Part shown: piece by piece, positions 7,555 through 16,484 of the stretch
Layout: every line of letters starts with the position of its first letter
How positions within the stretch are numbered: position 1 is the stretch's first letter
Origin: Acidobacteriota bacterium
Lineage (GTDB): Bacteria; Acidobacteriota; Aminicenantia; Aminicenantales; Saccharicenantaceae
DNA: 48,527 bases
Direction: 5' to 3'
Assembly (NCBI GenBank): GCA_014894455.1
Contig: JADBLN010000030.1
Span: forward strand, 13,547-62,073
Position numbers and translations under genes: made by a program
Notes under the pieces: generated by a model
What the model was told of the DNA's origin: nothing
The model's database searches: none
The model's input: only the letters and a program-made list of their open reading frames with translations

Positions 7555-8700
7555 ATGAAAAGAGTTTGCTGTTGTCTTCTCGGGATAAGTTTCCTGGTTT
7601 CCTGCGGGGGCAAACAACCTCAGATCGATAAGGTCATCGAAGACGGCGTAGAGGTCGTCCTGAACCACATCAATCCCTATATCGTTAGTGAAAAACCGAT
7701 GTCTTTCCGTCTGGAAGAGGAATTGCGGATCGATTTGGCGACGGAAGAATTTGTTAATCTTGGCATATCCTTTCCAGATCAAGTCCATGTGGATTCCGCA
7801 GGTAACATCTATATTTTTGATCGCCAGAGGAAGTCGGAATATTTCATTTTTAAATTCGATAAGTCAGGTAGGTTTGTGAGGTCTATGGGTCGATTTGGGC
7901 AGGGCCCTGGGGAAATCCAGGGCGTGACGTCGATTGGCATTAATTCCCGTGACGAAATCTGGACTAATAGTTCTGGTACTAGAAAGATAGTTGTTTACAA
8001 CAGAGAAGGGAATTTGATCAGGGAATCGCGATATGCACCCGTCTGGTGGGCTACGACGCTTCTGGAGAACGGAGGCTATATTGTGCTGGGAAACATCAAA
8101 GAAACAAGCCCGGCTGGCACAGGGTTTCACCTTCGGCTCTTCGACGCCGGTTTTCATGAGGTGAAACTTCTAGATTTTTATGATATGTCTCGTCTGAGGT
8201 CCGGGGGCAGAACGACCGGCTTGATTGTTTCTTTACACTGGAAAGTCCATAAAGACAGGATATTTATCGGCAATGATCAGCGTGGTTATGAAATATTGGT
8301 TTACGACCTTGGCGGGCGACTCCTAAGAAAAATCCGCAAGGAGTACGTCCCTGTCCAATATCCTGAGAATTTCAGGAAAGATACAGAAATCATGGCCAAA
8401 CGCAGACCGGAGATTTATGCGCCGGATTATACACCTCCATTCAATTCGTTTTTTATCGATGACAACGGATATCTTTTTGTCATGACTTATGAAAAAGGGG
8501 CTGAACCTGACGAATATCTGCACGACATATTCAATGAAGAGAGCATCTTCGTCGGAAGGGTTAGCCTCGGATTGTCTGGATCGATGGGGAGGGCGCTTAA
8601 CCATATGCACGCCGTTGCCGAAGGCGACCGATATTACCGCATGAGGTTTAAGGAAGACGATTATCCTGAATTGATTGTGTATAGGATGGTCTGGAACTAA
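7555..8700 (+). CDS. 6-bladed beta-propeller lipoprotein (copy 2)
   Basis: The 381-aa product parallels copy 1: lipobox LVSC, then 'KQPQIDKVIEDGVEVVLNHI', almost the same as copy 1, then diverged propeller blades ('VHVDSAGNIYIFDRQRKSEY', 'FKFDKSGRFVRSMGRFGQGP'). The N-terminal 40 residues are nearly identical while the blades have diverged, consistent with an older tandem duplication under different selection or with gene conversion of the leader. Predicted lipid-anchored envelope protein; ligand unknown. It overlaps the convergent downstream gene by 4 bp at its stop. Confidence 0.85.
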   Translation: MKRVCCCLLGISFLVSCGGKQPQIDKVIEDGVEVVLNHINPYIVSEKPMSFRLEEELRIDLATEEFVNLGISFPDQVHVDSAGNIYIFDRQRKSEYFIFKFDKSGRFVRSMGRFGQGPGEIQGVTSIGINSRDEIWTNSSGTRKIVVYNREGNLIRESRYAPVWWATTLLENGGYIVLGNIKETSPAGTGFHLRLFDAGFHEVKLLDFYDMSRLRSGGRTTGLIVSLHWKVHKDRIFIGNDQRGYEILVYDLGGRLLRKIRKEYVPVQYPENFRKDTEIMAKRRPEIYAPDYTPPFNSFFIDDNGYLFVMTYEKGAEPDEYLHDIFNEESIFVGRVSLGLSGSMGRALNHMHAVAEGDRYYRMRFKEDDYPELIVYRMVWN

Positions 8701-9170
8701 AGCACGGGGAGCCAGAGGCCCGAGGAGAGGGCATGGCCCCGATTGATCAAAAGGACGCCGGTGACGGCGGATGATCGCGCCTCATAGGGGAAAGTCGCTT
8801 GAAGGGGCGTGGGAGTCTCAGTCAGGTCCGGAATAATTCTTGGGTCTTTAAAAGTCGCAAGCTCTTCAGCGGCTTGGTACCGCACCTTATCGAACTCCGC
8901 CATTCTGCTATCCGTTTTCAAGATCGTAAGCAGGGCGTTCTTAGCATTCTCCGTTTTCAAGCCGGACAGCGCCTTACACAACTTATCTGCTCCATACCAC
9001 CAACTTCCTTTTCCCTTCCCGTCTGCACACTCAAGAAGAGTGGAAAGAATGTGCGGTGATACATCCTCGCCTGCTGAAAGGAGAGCGTCAAACGATTCCT
9101 TGACATCATCCAATTCATACTCTCTTACCAAAACATCTCTGATTGCCGATATGATCTCAGCTTCAGTCAT
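8697..9170 (-). CDS. Small HEAT-like repeat protein
   Basis: I use the ATG at 9170 (157 aa), preceded by AAGGGGAAG; the track's longer N-terminus is not convincing. The product is predicted helical, with HEAT/PBS-lyase-like units ('YQAAEELATFKDPRIIPDL', 'ALSGLKTENAKNALLTILK'). No signal peptide is seen, so it is probably cytoplasmic. It is convergent with the propeller gene and shares its AT-richer composition. Possibly a scaffold or immunity-like protein; the function is not recognisable. Confidence 0.65.
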   Translation of the reverse strand: MTEAEIISAIRDVLVREYELDDVKESFDALLSAGEDVSPHILSTLLECADGKGKGSWWYGADKLCKALSGLKTENAKNALLTILKTDSRMAEFDKVRYQAAEELATFKDPRIIPDLTETPTPLQATFPYEARSSAVTGVLLINRGHALSSGLWLPVL

Positions 9171-9279
9171 GGTTTTCTTCCCCTTTAAAAATAATAGAAT
9201 CTTGCCTATTCCGCGGCGTGGCGAAGAACAGTTTTCGATATAGAATATTTCCCGCTCGACCGTCATGCTCGACGCATGA

Positions 9280-9320
9280 CAAAGAAAAGAGAGGCAGTTT
9301 CCTCCGGAGGAGACGGCCTT
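9280..9320 (-). terminator. Rho-independent terminator of the cyanophycinase/YfcC operon
   Basis: On the minus strand an approximately 15-bp hairpin centred on CCTCC/GGAGG (9291-9320, with two or three mismatches or wobbles) is followed by TCTTTTCTTTG. It lies just behind the YfcC stop codon. Confidence 0.6.
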
Positions 9321-9329
9321 CTTTTGTTA

Positions 9330-10736
9330 TCAGTTCGGCCCCCATTTCATGAGGACGGGGGGGACGAGGGATAGGGCCGCGAAAAGGACCCAGAGGACGA
9401 GGAGCGGCACCAGCCACTTGGCCCATTTCTCCCACTTCAGCCCGGCCAGGCCCAGGACGCCCATGGTCACGCCGGAGGTCGGCAGGACGGGGTTGATGTA
9501 CTCGGCCAGCTGGAAGGCGAAGACGGACGTCTGCCGGGTGATGCCGACGAGGTCGCCCAGCGGGGCCATGATGGGGATGGTCAGCGCCGCCTGGGCCGTC
9601 CCCGAATGGACGAAGAAGTTGATGACGCACTGGGAAACGAACATGAGCTCGGCCGAGATGAGCGGGTGGAACTGGGAGATCGTCCCGGCCATGGCCGCCA
9701 GGATCGTGTCCAGGATCCGGCCGTCCTGGGCCACGATCAGGATGGCCCGGGCCGTGCCGATGATCAGGGCCGCGTTGACCATGTCCTTGGCCCCCTCGAC
9801 GAACGATTTCCCCATCTCTTCGTTCTTGAGCTTGCCCGCGACCCCGGCGAAGATCCCCATGGCCAGGAAAACACCGCCGATCTCGTAGATGAACCATTGG
9901 TATTTCAGGATGCCGAAGATCATGACGCCGAAGCCCAGGCCGAAGACCGCCATGACCCGCTTGTGGGCGGCCGTCAGCACGAGCTTCTCGATCATCTGGC
10001 TCCCGACCTGGAGATTTTTCCGCTTCTCGAGGTCCTCTTCGTAGGTCGGGCTCTTCGTCGGGTCCTTGTGGATCCGGCCCGCGTAGCGCATGACGATGGC
10101 GATGACGATGGCCGTCCCGCCGGCCCAGACGATGAGCCTGTAGCCCAGCCCGGAATAGAGGGGCAGGCTGGCGATGCCCTGGGCGATCCCAACCGTAAAC
10201 GGGTTGAAAAAGGCACCGGCGAAGCCGGCCGCCGCGCCCAGGAACGGCAGGGCAACCCCGACGATGGTGTCGTAGCCCAACGACAGGGAGAGCGGGACGA
10301 AGATCAGTATGAAGGGCATGGTCTCCTCGCACATGCCCCAGATGGCGCCTCCCAGGGAAAAAATGATCATGGTCACGGGGATGAAAAGGACCCGGAGAGT
10401 CTTGCTTCGTCCGAACTTCAAGGCCAGATTGTGGATGACCGTCGAAATGGCCCCTGTCTTCTGTATGATGGAGAACGCACCGCCGAAGATAAAGACGATG
10501 ACGATGATGGCCGCGGCGTCGACGAAGCCCTTGGCCGGCGAGACGAAGAGCGCGCCGAGCCCCTGCGGCCGGCTCTCGGTCCGCTGGTAGGACCCGGCCA
10601 CGGGGATAGTCCGGCCGTCCTTCTCCACGCGCTTGTATTGGCCGCCGGGGATGATCCAGGTGGCGACCACGGTCAGGACGACCATGATGTAGATGAGGAC
10701 GAGCGTGTGGGGGAGCTTCAGCTTCTTCAGGCTCAT
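9330..10736 (-). CDS. yfcC: YfcC-family transporter (DcuC/ArsB-type permease)
   Basis: The true start is the ATG at 10736, overlapping the stop of the cyanophycinase (ATGA), so the two are translationally coupled; the track start at 11186 is a shadow. The product is about 468 aa with some 12 hydrophobic segments, including 'LVLIYIMVVLTVVATWIIPG' at the N-terminus and the 'PTSGVTMGVLG' hairpin near the C-terminus, as in PF03606 (YfcC/DcuC-like) permeases. Family members are proposed basic-amino-acid or dipeptide carriers. The pairing with a cyanophycinase suggests uptake of cyanophycin-derived peptides or arginine, an inference. Confidence 0.85.
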   Translation of the reverse strand: MSLKKLKLPHTLVLIYIMVVLTVVATWIIPGGQYKRVEKDGRTIPVAGSYQRTESRPQGLGALFVSPAKGFVDAAAIIVIVFIFGGAFSIIQKTGAISTVIHNLALKFGRSKTLRVLFIPVTMIIFSLGGAIWGMCEETMPFILIFVPLSLSLGYDTIVGVALPFLGAAAGFAGAFFNPFTVGIAQGIASLPLYSGLGYRLIVWAGGTAIVIAIVMRYAGRIHKDPTKSPTYEEDLEKRKNLQVGSQMIEKLVLTAAHKRVMAVFGLGFGVMIFGILKYQWFIYEIGGVFLAMGIFAGVAGKLKNEEMGKSFVEGAKDMVNAALIIGTARAILIVAQDGRILDTILAAMAGTISQFHPLISAELMFVSQCVINFFVHSGTAQAALTIPIMAPLGDLVGITRQTSVFAFQLAEYINPVLPTSGVTMGVLGLAGLKWEKWAKWLVPLLVLWVLFAALSLVPPVLMKWGPN

Positions 10737-11626
10737 TTCGACGGGCCCTCCGCGCGCCCCTCGACCGGGTCGAAGACGTCGCCGGCGAGGAGGAGGTGCA
10801 GGGCCAGGCCGTGGCCGCCCAGCTTGTTGGACGAGGCCTTGGTAACGACCGCCTTGCGGGCGTCGACCACGAAGACCTGGCTCTCGCCGAGGACCTCCCA
10901 CTTGCCGTCGGGACGGACCAGAATGGCCGTCGATTCGTCGATGCCGGCCCCGATGAGGGCCGGGTTCTCCAGGACGAGGCTGATGAGGCGGTTCTGCCGC
11001 CGCCGGACGAGGAAATGCTGGTCGATGACGGCGTTCTTGACGAAGCCGAAGCCGCGGACGCGGACAACGTTCTCGGCTTCGACCGTCTGCCACAGCTCGT
11101 CTTCGTTCTTGGTCCTCTTCTCGTCGCCGGTGATCATGACCTCGCTCATGACGGCCGCGCCGGCGCTCGTACCCCCGATGAGGCACCCCGCCGCGTAGAG
11201 CTCGAGCATCCGGGCGTGGATGGGCGTGTCGAGGAGCGCGGCGGTCAACCTGGCTTGGTCCCCGCCGGCGAACCAGATGGCGCTCGCACCGTCGAGGATC
11301 TTGGCGCTGTCGGCCCTCATGGCCTGCTCCCGGGAGAGCTGGTAAAAACCGACGTCCTTGACGCCGCGCTTCTGGAATTCGGCGACGAGCTCCGGCCCGA
11401 CTTCGAGCGGGACGCTGCTGGCCATGGTGAAGACGACGACCCGGCCCGTGCCGAATCCCTTGGCCAGCTCGACATAGCGCTTCATCAGGGGCTCGTCGCG
11501 GTCGCCGCCCCCGACGATGAAGAGGTGCCCCTTAGGTCCGGCCGGTACGGCGCGCGCACAGGCCGGAACGAGGGACATGGCCGCAAGGATAAGGACCATG
11601 GAAACGAAGAACGCGCTTTTTTTCAA
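10733..11626 (-). CDS. Secreted cyanophycinase (peptidase S51-like)
   Basis: The 297-aa product starts with TTG behind GGAGG (the nearby ATG is out of frame). A signal peptide ('FFVSMVLILAAMSLVPACARA') is followed by the class I glutamine-amidotransferase-like fold of S51 peptidases: 'GHLFIVGGGDRDEPLMKRY', 'IWFAGGDQARL', and the nucleophile elbow GGTSAGA with Ser154. These enzymes release beta-Asp-Arg dipeptides from cyanophycin. Export implies action on extracellular or periplasmic material. The stop overlaps the yfcC start. Substrate is inferred from family; other S51 members act on different isopeptides. Confidence 0.85.
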   Translation of the reverse strand: MKKSAFFVSMVLILAAMSLVPACARAVPAGPKGHLFIVGGGDRDEPLMKRYVELAKGFGTGRVVVFTMASSVPLEVGPELVAEFQKRGVKDVGFYQLSREQAMRADSAKILDGASAIWFAGGDQARLTAALLDTPIHARMLELYAAGCLIGGTSAGAAVMSEVMITGDEKRTKNEDELWQTVEAENVVRVRGFGFVKNAVIDQHFLVRRRQNRLISLVLENPALIGAGIDESTAILVRPDGKWEVLGESQVFVVDARKAVVTKASSNKLGGHGLALHLLLAGDVFDPVEGRAEGPSK

Positions 11627-11762
11627 CTCATCCTCCGTCCAGATCAGGGACGTTTCCTATTTGAGTAAAGCACTATACCCCAATCGAGGTCAGAAGAGGA
11701 AGGGCCCCCTCATCGTCCGTCCCCAGATCCAGCCCGAGCTGTGACTTGGACAGCCGTTCCGC

Positions 11763-14438
11763 TTAGAACATGACTTCGAGGGAGACCGGCTTCCCCGCTT
11801 CGACCCGGACGGGCTTGGCCCACTGGACGCGGACGGTGTTCCCTGTCTGACGGAACGAAGGCTTCGCCGCGACGCCGCCGGTGATTCCCCCGATCGAGCG
11901 GACCTTCCTTCCCGCGAGGGAAAGCGGGAGGACCACGGTGAATTCCTTGAGGTCGACCGTTCCGACCCGAGCCTCGAGCCCTAGGACGAGGGCTTTGCCC
12001 GGCTCGGCCTTTTGGGAGAAGACGCCCCAGCCGGACCCGGCCGTCCAGACCGTCCGGAAGTCGTCGGCGTTCATCTTCGGGTCGAAGCCCATCCTCATCT
12101 CGGGTCCCGAGTAGGAAAAGCCCGAGAGCGCCAGCAGGACGCCCCACGAGGACATGGCCCGGGCATAATGGTGTCCGCACTCGACCTCGTCCCATGGGTT
12201 GCGCCGGAAGCCGTCGTAGCGGTCGCGGACGGCCTTGACGACGCTCAGCCCCTCCTCGAGGAGGCCTTCGTAGATGAGATGTGAGGCGACCTGATACTCG
12301 ATCCCGGTCCAAACCTCGTCGGAATAGGGAAAAGGCAGGGGCGGCCGGCCGCCGCGGGGCCAGGAGCAGAGGAGCAGGCCTTTCTCGTCGCCGAGGGCGT
12401 AGGTCCGCTGGACGTTGGAGAAGTTCCGGAAGTCGGTCAGAAAATTATATTTGAAGATCGACCGGAGCGAGGACTGGATGCGTTCGGCCGGGAGGTATCG
12501 GCCGAGGCCCGAGACCATGCCCAACCATTGACCGAGGAGCATGTCGGAGAGGCAGCCCTCGCCGTATTGGTATTTTTTCTCCATGACCTGGGCGTATTTC
12601 TGGACGTAGAACTCGCCGTTCCAGAGGAGCTTGTCGTAGGCCGCGCGGCCCTTGTCGTACGTGGCCAGGTATTCTTTGGCCGAGGCGCGGTCGCCCACGG
12701 CCGTGGCCATGGCCGCGCCCGCTTTGAGCGCGCCGAGATAGAAGGCCCCCATCATGCTGTTCGGGCCGTAGAATTCGATGTCGTAGGTGTTGTGCTGTTC
12801 GCCCTCCATCAGCCCGTCGCGGTCGGCGTCCCACGATGTCCAGGCGTAGTCGAGGGCCTTTTTGGCCTGAGGCCAAAGCTTCCGGAGCCAGCCCGTGTCA
12901 CCCGAGATCTGCCAATCGCGGTAGAGGCTGATGATGCGGCCCATCTGGCCGTCGGCCGCGGACTTGAAGTTCCACAGGACTCCGCTTCCGAGCGGCAGAG
13001 AAGTCCGGAAAACCATGGCCCCGTCGGGCTTGACGTTATTCAGGAAATCCGTCTCGCGCATGGAGCGTTCGAGCGACGGGAAAAGGAAGGCCAGGCTCTG
13101 GGCATAGTTCCAGACGTGGGCGCAGTTGAGGGGGCAACAGCCGCCCTGATCGCCGCAACCCTCGAAGCCGAAATAATTCCCGCCCTCGAGCCAGAGCCCC
13201 GTCGTCGTCCGGATGATCGCGGCCTGACTGGAGACGGCGTCGAGGACGTAGGACGGCAGGGTCGTCGAGAAGAAGGCCTGGTGGAAGACGCGGCTTTCGT
13301 TCTCGAGCCGGCCGAGGTTCGCCTGGAGAAATTCCGCGGCGGCCCAGGCGTCCGGAAAACGCTCGGCGTAGTGGTTCTTGAAGATCCGGCCGCGCTGTTC
13401 CGGGACGATGTCGAAATAATTGAGGACGTTGGGGAAATGCCAGGACAGGATGAACGGCAGGACGACCTCCTCGCCGGGCGCGACCGTGGCCATGAGGCCG
13501 AGCGTCCCGACGTCGGAACGGCCGTCGGGCGAGGGCGAGATTTCGGCCAGGTCCTTGAGCCGGCCGTCGGCGGCGAAGTCGTCCCAGAAGATCTGGAGGT
13601 CGTCCCACCACTCGCCCCGGACCCAATGGGTAAGGGTGGTGATGTCGGGCCAGGAAGTCGCGAGGGCCATCGTTCCGTAGGCCGGCGCTTCGGGCTTGAC
13701 CTTGCGGGAGGACATCGTGAGGCCGCGGAGCGTCGGCGTTTTCCTGATCTCGTTGACGTTTTGGCCGAACTTATCGTGGCCGAGGCCGCCGACCTGGCCT
13801 TCGCCGTCGAAGCCGACCGGGTTGAGGATAGAGCCAGCGATGGTGATCTTGGCGGGGGCGGACCCCGTGTTCTTCACCCGGTAGCGCAGGATGAAGGCGG
13901 GGATCCCGGAATCTTCGGGCTTGAGCGGGACGAGCGGGTTGAAGGCCTCGAGCGTGATCTGGAGCGGGATCTGGCTATCCGAGAGCTCGATCGCGGCGAA
14001 CGGATACTCGCCCTTGAAGCGGGCCTTCTCCATGCGCGGCAGGCCGGGCACGTCCTCGCGGCGGAAGCCGAACCCGGTCGTGAACGGAGGTTCGAGCGGA
14101 CCTTCGAGGACGCGGACGAGCTTGCGCCCGTCCTGCTCGAAATAGAGGGCGAAGAACGTGAACGGCAGGTTGACGCCCTTTCCCGGCCGGTTGAAGATCT
14201 CCCAGTCGCGGAGGTTGCCGCGGCCGCCGAGGGAGATCGTCCCCGTGCCGATGCCGCCGAGCGGGAAGGCGACCTCACGAAGGGCCGCGCCCTCGAACGT
14301 CCGCACGGGCCCGGGCCGGAAGAGCTCATCGCGGCCGTAAGCCGGGGACGCGGCTTGGGACGCTTTCGAATCCTCTGCCGCCGCGACAGCCGGCAGGAAG
14401 AGGGAAGAGATCAGGCCGAGGATCAGGAGCTTTCTCAT
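11763..14438 (-). CDS. GH116 beta-glucosidase / glucosylceramidase-like
   Basis: The 891-aa product has a signal peptide and the two-domain GH116 layout: an N-terminal beta-sandwich ('REVAFPLGGIGTGTISLGGR', residues 55-75) and a C-terminal (alpha/alpha)6 barrel with 'FEGCGDQGGCC', 'HVWNYAQSLAFLFPSLER' and 'HNTYDIEFYGPNS'. Asp553 in TYDIE aligns by motif with the acid/base Asp of the family; the nucleophile Glu lies near the FEGCGD segment, less certain. GH116 enzymes cleave beta-glucosides, beta-xylosides or glucosylceramide. RBS AAGGAGG. Predicted periplasmic or exported. Confidence 0.88.
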   Translation of the reverse strand: MRKLLILGLISSLFLPAVAAAEDSKASQAASPAYGRDELFRPGPVRTFEGAALREVAFPLGGIGTGTISLGGRGNLRDWEIFNRPGKGVNLPFTFFALYFEQDGRKLVRVLEGPLEPPFTTGFGFRREDVPGLPRMEKARFKGEYPFAAIELSDSQIPLQITLEAFNPLVPLKPEDSGIPAFILRYRVKNTGSAPAKITIAGSILNPVGFDGEGQVGGLGHDKFGQNVNEIRKTPTLRGLTMSSRKVKPEAPAYGTMALATSWPDITTLTHWVRGEWWDDLQIFWDDFAADGRLKDLAEISPSPDGRSDVGTLGLMATVAPGEEVVLPFILSWHFPNVLNYFDIVPEQRGRIFKNHYAERFPDAWAAAEFLQANLGRLENESRVFHQAFFSTTLPSYVLDAVSSQAAIIRTTTGLWLEGGNYFGFEGCGDQGGCCPLNCAHVWNYAQSLAFLFPSLERSMRETDFLNNVKPDGAMVFRTSLPLGSGVLWNFKSAADGQMGRIISLYRDWQISGDTGWLRKLWPQAKKALDYAWTSWDADRDGLMEGEQHNTYDIEFYGPNSMMGAFYLGALKAGAAMATAVGDRASAKEYLATYDKGRAAYDKLLWNGEFYVQKYAQVMEKKYQYGEGCLSDMLLGQWLGMVSGLGRYLPAERIQSSLRSIFKYNFLTDFRNFSNVQRTYALGDEKGLLLCSWPRGGRPPLPFPYSDEVWTGIEYQVASHLIYEGLLEEGLSVVKAVRDRYDGFRRNPWDEVECGHHYARAMSSWGVLLALSGFSYSGPEMRMGFDPKMNADDFRTVWTAGSGWGVFSQKAEPGKALVLGLEARVGTVDLKEFTVVLPLSLAGRKVRSIGGITGGVAAKPSFRQTGNTVRVQWAKPVRVEAGKPVSLEVMF

Positions 14439-14529
14439 GGACGGGCCCTCCTTCGGATCAGAGGATATTCGATGTCGTTCTTTTTCTAACGGATTAAAGC
14501 CGTAAAGTCAAACGCGTCCGGCGAGCGCT

Positions 14530-15009
14530 TCATCCGGTTATCGTTTTCCTTCTCCGCTCGAGAAGCCTCTCGATTTTTCGCTCCATGTCGCCGGTGTGAG
14601 TGCCCTGCCAAAAGACGCGGTCACAGCCCGGGCAGATGGAGAACGACGAGGCGTGCTCCAAGACGTAGGGCGTAACGAGGTTCCGCGCCCGTTCCCTGGC
14701 CACGGGCTTGAGAGGGAGGTTGCATTCGATACAACGCGTGTTCGGCCGGACCTCGTCCCAGAGCCCGAACTCGTCGAGGATCTGGGCGACCTGTTCCTCC
14801 CAATCGTCGCTGCGGACAAACAGGCGGTTCGGCCGCTTGGCCGTCTTCTCGATGAGCCCCGTGTCCCGGGTCAGAAGGACCCGGCCTTCGCGCCACGCGA
14901 TGTCAACGAGGTCTTTGTCTTCCGCCTTGGAGAAATAGAGGACGTCGAAGCCGAGGATCCTGAGCCACTTGGCCAGCCGGCCGAGCATGCAGTCGGCGAC
15001 GAAGGTCAT
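14530..15009 (-). CDS. Mut7-C RNase-domain protein with zinc ribbon
   Basis: The 159-aa product matches the Mut7-C family (PF01927, PIN-like RNase fold): 'FVADCMLGRLAKWLRILGFD' with the first acidic residue, 'LLTRDTGL' with the second, then a C-terminal zinc ribbon with CxxC pairs (CIEC and CPGC). Length is typical. It follows the UreH-like transporter gene by 10 bp on the same strand and is probably co-transcribed. The family is a predicted RNase whose cellular role is not established. Confidence 0.88.
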   Translation of the reverse strand: MTFVADCMLGRLAKWLRILGFDVLYFSKAEDKDLVDIAWREGRVLLTRDTGLIEKTAKRPNRLFVRSDDWEEQVAQILDEFGLWDEVRPNTRCIECNLPLKPVARERARNLVTPYVLEHASSFSICPGCDRVFWQGTHTGDMERKIERLLERRRKTITG

Positions 15010-15019
15010 GGCCGGCGCC

Positions 15020-15772
15020 TCAAAGGCCGAGGAATTGGACGGCGAGGCCGGAGACGAAGATCATCAGCCCGGCCAGGGCGTGGGAGTACCGCTCGAGCTT
15101 GCCCAGCCGGACGAAGCGCGCCCCCCACGAAGCGGCCGTGATGATAATGAGCATGGTGGCGATGGTGGCTAGGCCGAAGGCCCCGGCGACCAGGGCGACA
15201 CCGGCCGTGCTGTGGCGGGCCGCGGGGTACATGACCAGGGGGATGAGCGGCTCGCAAGGGCCGAAGACGAAAATGGTGAACAGGACCCAGGGAGTGATGT
15301 TGGCCTTCTTCTCTTCGCCGTGGAGGTGGGCGTGCTCGGCTTTCTCGTGCGAATGGACGTGCTCGTGGACGCCGTGCTCCGGGCTATGCGGGTGCTCGTG
15401 GGCCCCGTCGCAGCCGTGGAGGTGGGCATGCGTGTGCGGCTTGCCCTTCCAGGCCCGGCGCATCCCCCAAATGAAATAAGCCAACCCGAAGCCGATGAGG
15501 AGCCAGGCGGCGATCTCGCCCCGGGCCGACTCCACGCCCTCGAGCCGGGCCACGGCGATGCCGAGGGCGATGCCGACGAAGCCGAGGACGACCGAGCTCA
15601 GGATATGGCCGAGACCGGCCAGGAAGGAGACGAAGAGCGTCTTGCGGAGCGTCCAGTTGCGGGCCCGGCTGATGACGATGAACGGCAGGTAGTGGTCGGG
15701 ACCGATGACGGTGTGGATGAGGCCGAGCGAGGCGGCCGTGCCGGCCAGGACCCAGATCTCGCGTTCGATCAT
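15020..15772 (-). CDS. UreH/RcnA-like metal transporter with His-rich loop
   Basis: I use the ATG at 15772 behind GAGGAGGAG (250 aa). The product has about six hydrophobic helices and the motif 'LIHTVIGPDHYLPFIVISRA' (HxxxPDHYLP) of the NiCoT/UreH-like superfamily. Between helices 3 and 4 lies a loop with about 15 histidines ('HTHAHLHGCDGAHEHPHSPE'), typical of Ni/Co/Zn transporters such as RcnA. It could be an importer or an efflux pump; no urease or nickel-enzyme gene is nearby. It lies between tRNA-Ala and the Mut7-C gene. Confidence 0.78.
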   Translation of the reverse strand: MIEREIWVLAGTAASLGLIHTVIGPDHYLPFIVISRARNWTLRKTLFVSFLAGLGHILSSVVLGFVGIALGIAVARLEGVESARGEIAAWLLIGFGLAYFIWGMRRAWKGKPHTHAHLHGCDGAHEHPHSPEHGVHEHVHSHEKAEHAHLHGEEKKANITPWVLFTIFVFGPCEPLIPLVMYPAARHSTAGVALVAGAFGLATIATMLIIITAASWGARFVRLGKLERYSHALAGLMIFVSGLAVQFLGL

Positions 15773-15817
15773 CTCGACTCCTCCTCGAGGCACGCGCCCG
15801 GCCCCGGGGCAAAAAAA

Positions 15818-15894
15818 ATGGTGGACGGTAGGAGACTCGAACTCCCGGCCTCAGCGTTGCGAACGCCGCGCTCTCCCAACTGAGCTAACCGCCC
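15818..15894 (-). tRNA. tRNA-Ala (anticodon CGC)
   Basis: On the minus strand GGGCGGT pairs with ACCGTCC (acceptor, including the G3:U70 alanine identity pair), with a D arm (GCTC...GAGC), an anticodon loop TTCGCAA (anticodon CGC, codon GCG), TTCGAGT in the T loop and an encoded CCA. It is directly followed by a run of seven T, a possible terminator. Confidence 0.97.
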
Positions 15895-16139
15895 ACACCC
15901 CGGCCTTCAAGGCCTTTGAGCCCTCTAAATTTAGCACGTTTCGGCGATTATTTCTATTCCGATCAGAAAGACGGAGGCTCCACGCGTAAGCGTCCGTGGA
16001 TTTTTTGACTCCGGGCCTTGGAGCCCCGTCCCCGAAGCGGGGAATTCGCTACTCCTCCAGGGGCATACGTCCGCGGGATCCCGCGAAGGGGATTGAAATC
16101 CCGCGCCGACTGGCTTACAATGCCCTCGGGAAAACCGCC

Positions 16140-16484
16140 ATGGCTAAAGCGCTGCTCGTCCTGTTCCTGATCGTCGTGGCCGCATTCTTCATCTACCGGC
16201 AAACCAGCCAGGCGCCTTCGGAAGAAGAGGAGATGGTCGCTTCCTTTCAGGACCGCTACGCCGTCGTCGTCCAAAAGTTCACGAGCGCCGCGGGCCGGGC
16301 CGGCGCGCTGGGACTCGACACGCTCGCCGACTCCGATTCCGCCGCCGACCAAGTCCTCAAGCTCCGGGACGAGCTGGTCCAGCTTCGAAAGACGCTGACC
16401 GAAGAGAAGGCCATCGGCAAGGCCGCCGCGCTCGCGGAAAAGATCGAGTATTTCTGCAAGAAAAACGACATCATCCGGCCTTGA
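16140..16484 (+). CDS. Small membrane-anchored hypothetical protein
   Basis: I start at ATG 16140 ('MAKALLVLFLIVVAAFFIYR'), since the preceding 48 codons of the track ORF read like intergenic sequence. The 114-aa product has one N-terminal membrane helix (residues 3-18) followed by a charged, helical soluble part. Its TGA stop overlaps the TTG start of the alpha-galactosidase. No family recognised. The 245-bp stretch upstream (15895-16139) holds no gene that I can support. Confidence 0.7.
   Translation: MAKALLVLFLIVVAAFFIYRQTSQAPSEEEEMVASFQDRYAVVVQKFTSAAGRAGALGLDTLADSDSAADQVLKLRDELVQLRKTLTEEKAIGKAAALAEKIEYFCKKNDIIRP

Noticed and set aside
9606-11198. 530-aa plus-strand ORF opposite YfcC and cyanophycinase
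   Set aside because: Asp/Gly/Arg-rich shadow; the opposite strand carries recognisable families.
12528-14489. 653-aa plus-strand ORF opposite the GH116 gene
   Set aside because: Antisense shadow with no domain; the minus strand encodes all GH116 motifs.
15977-16007. Hairpin-like CCACG...CGTGG followed by a T-run
   Set aside because: It would be a plus-strand terminator, but no plus-strand gene ends before it; the stem is short.
16086-16112. Sequence resembling the end of a CRISPR repeat (GATTGAAATCCCGC)
   Set aside because: Single occurrence, no spacer-repeat pattern and no cas gene.
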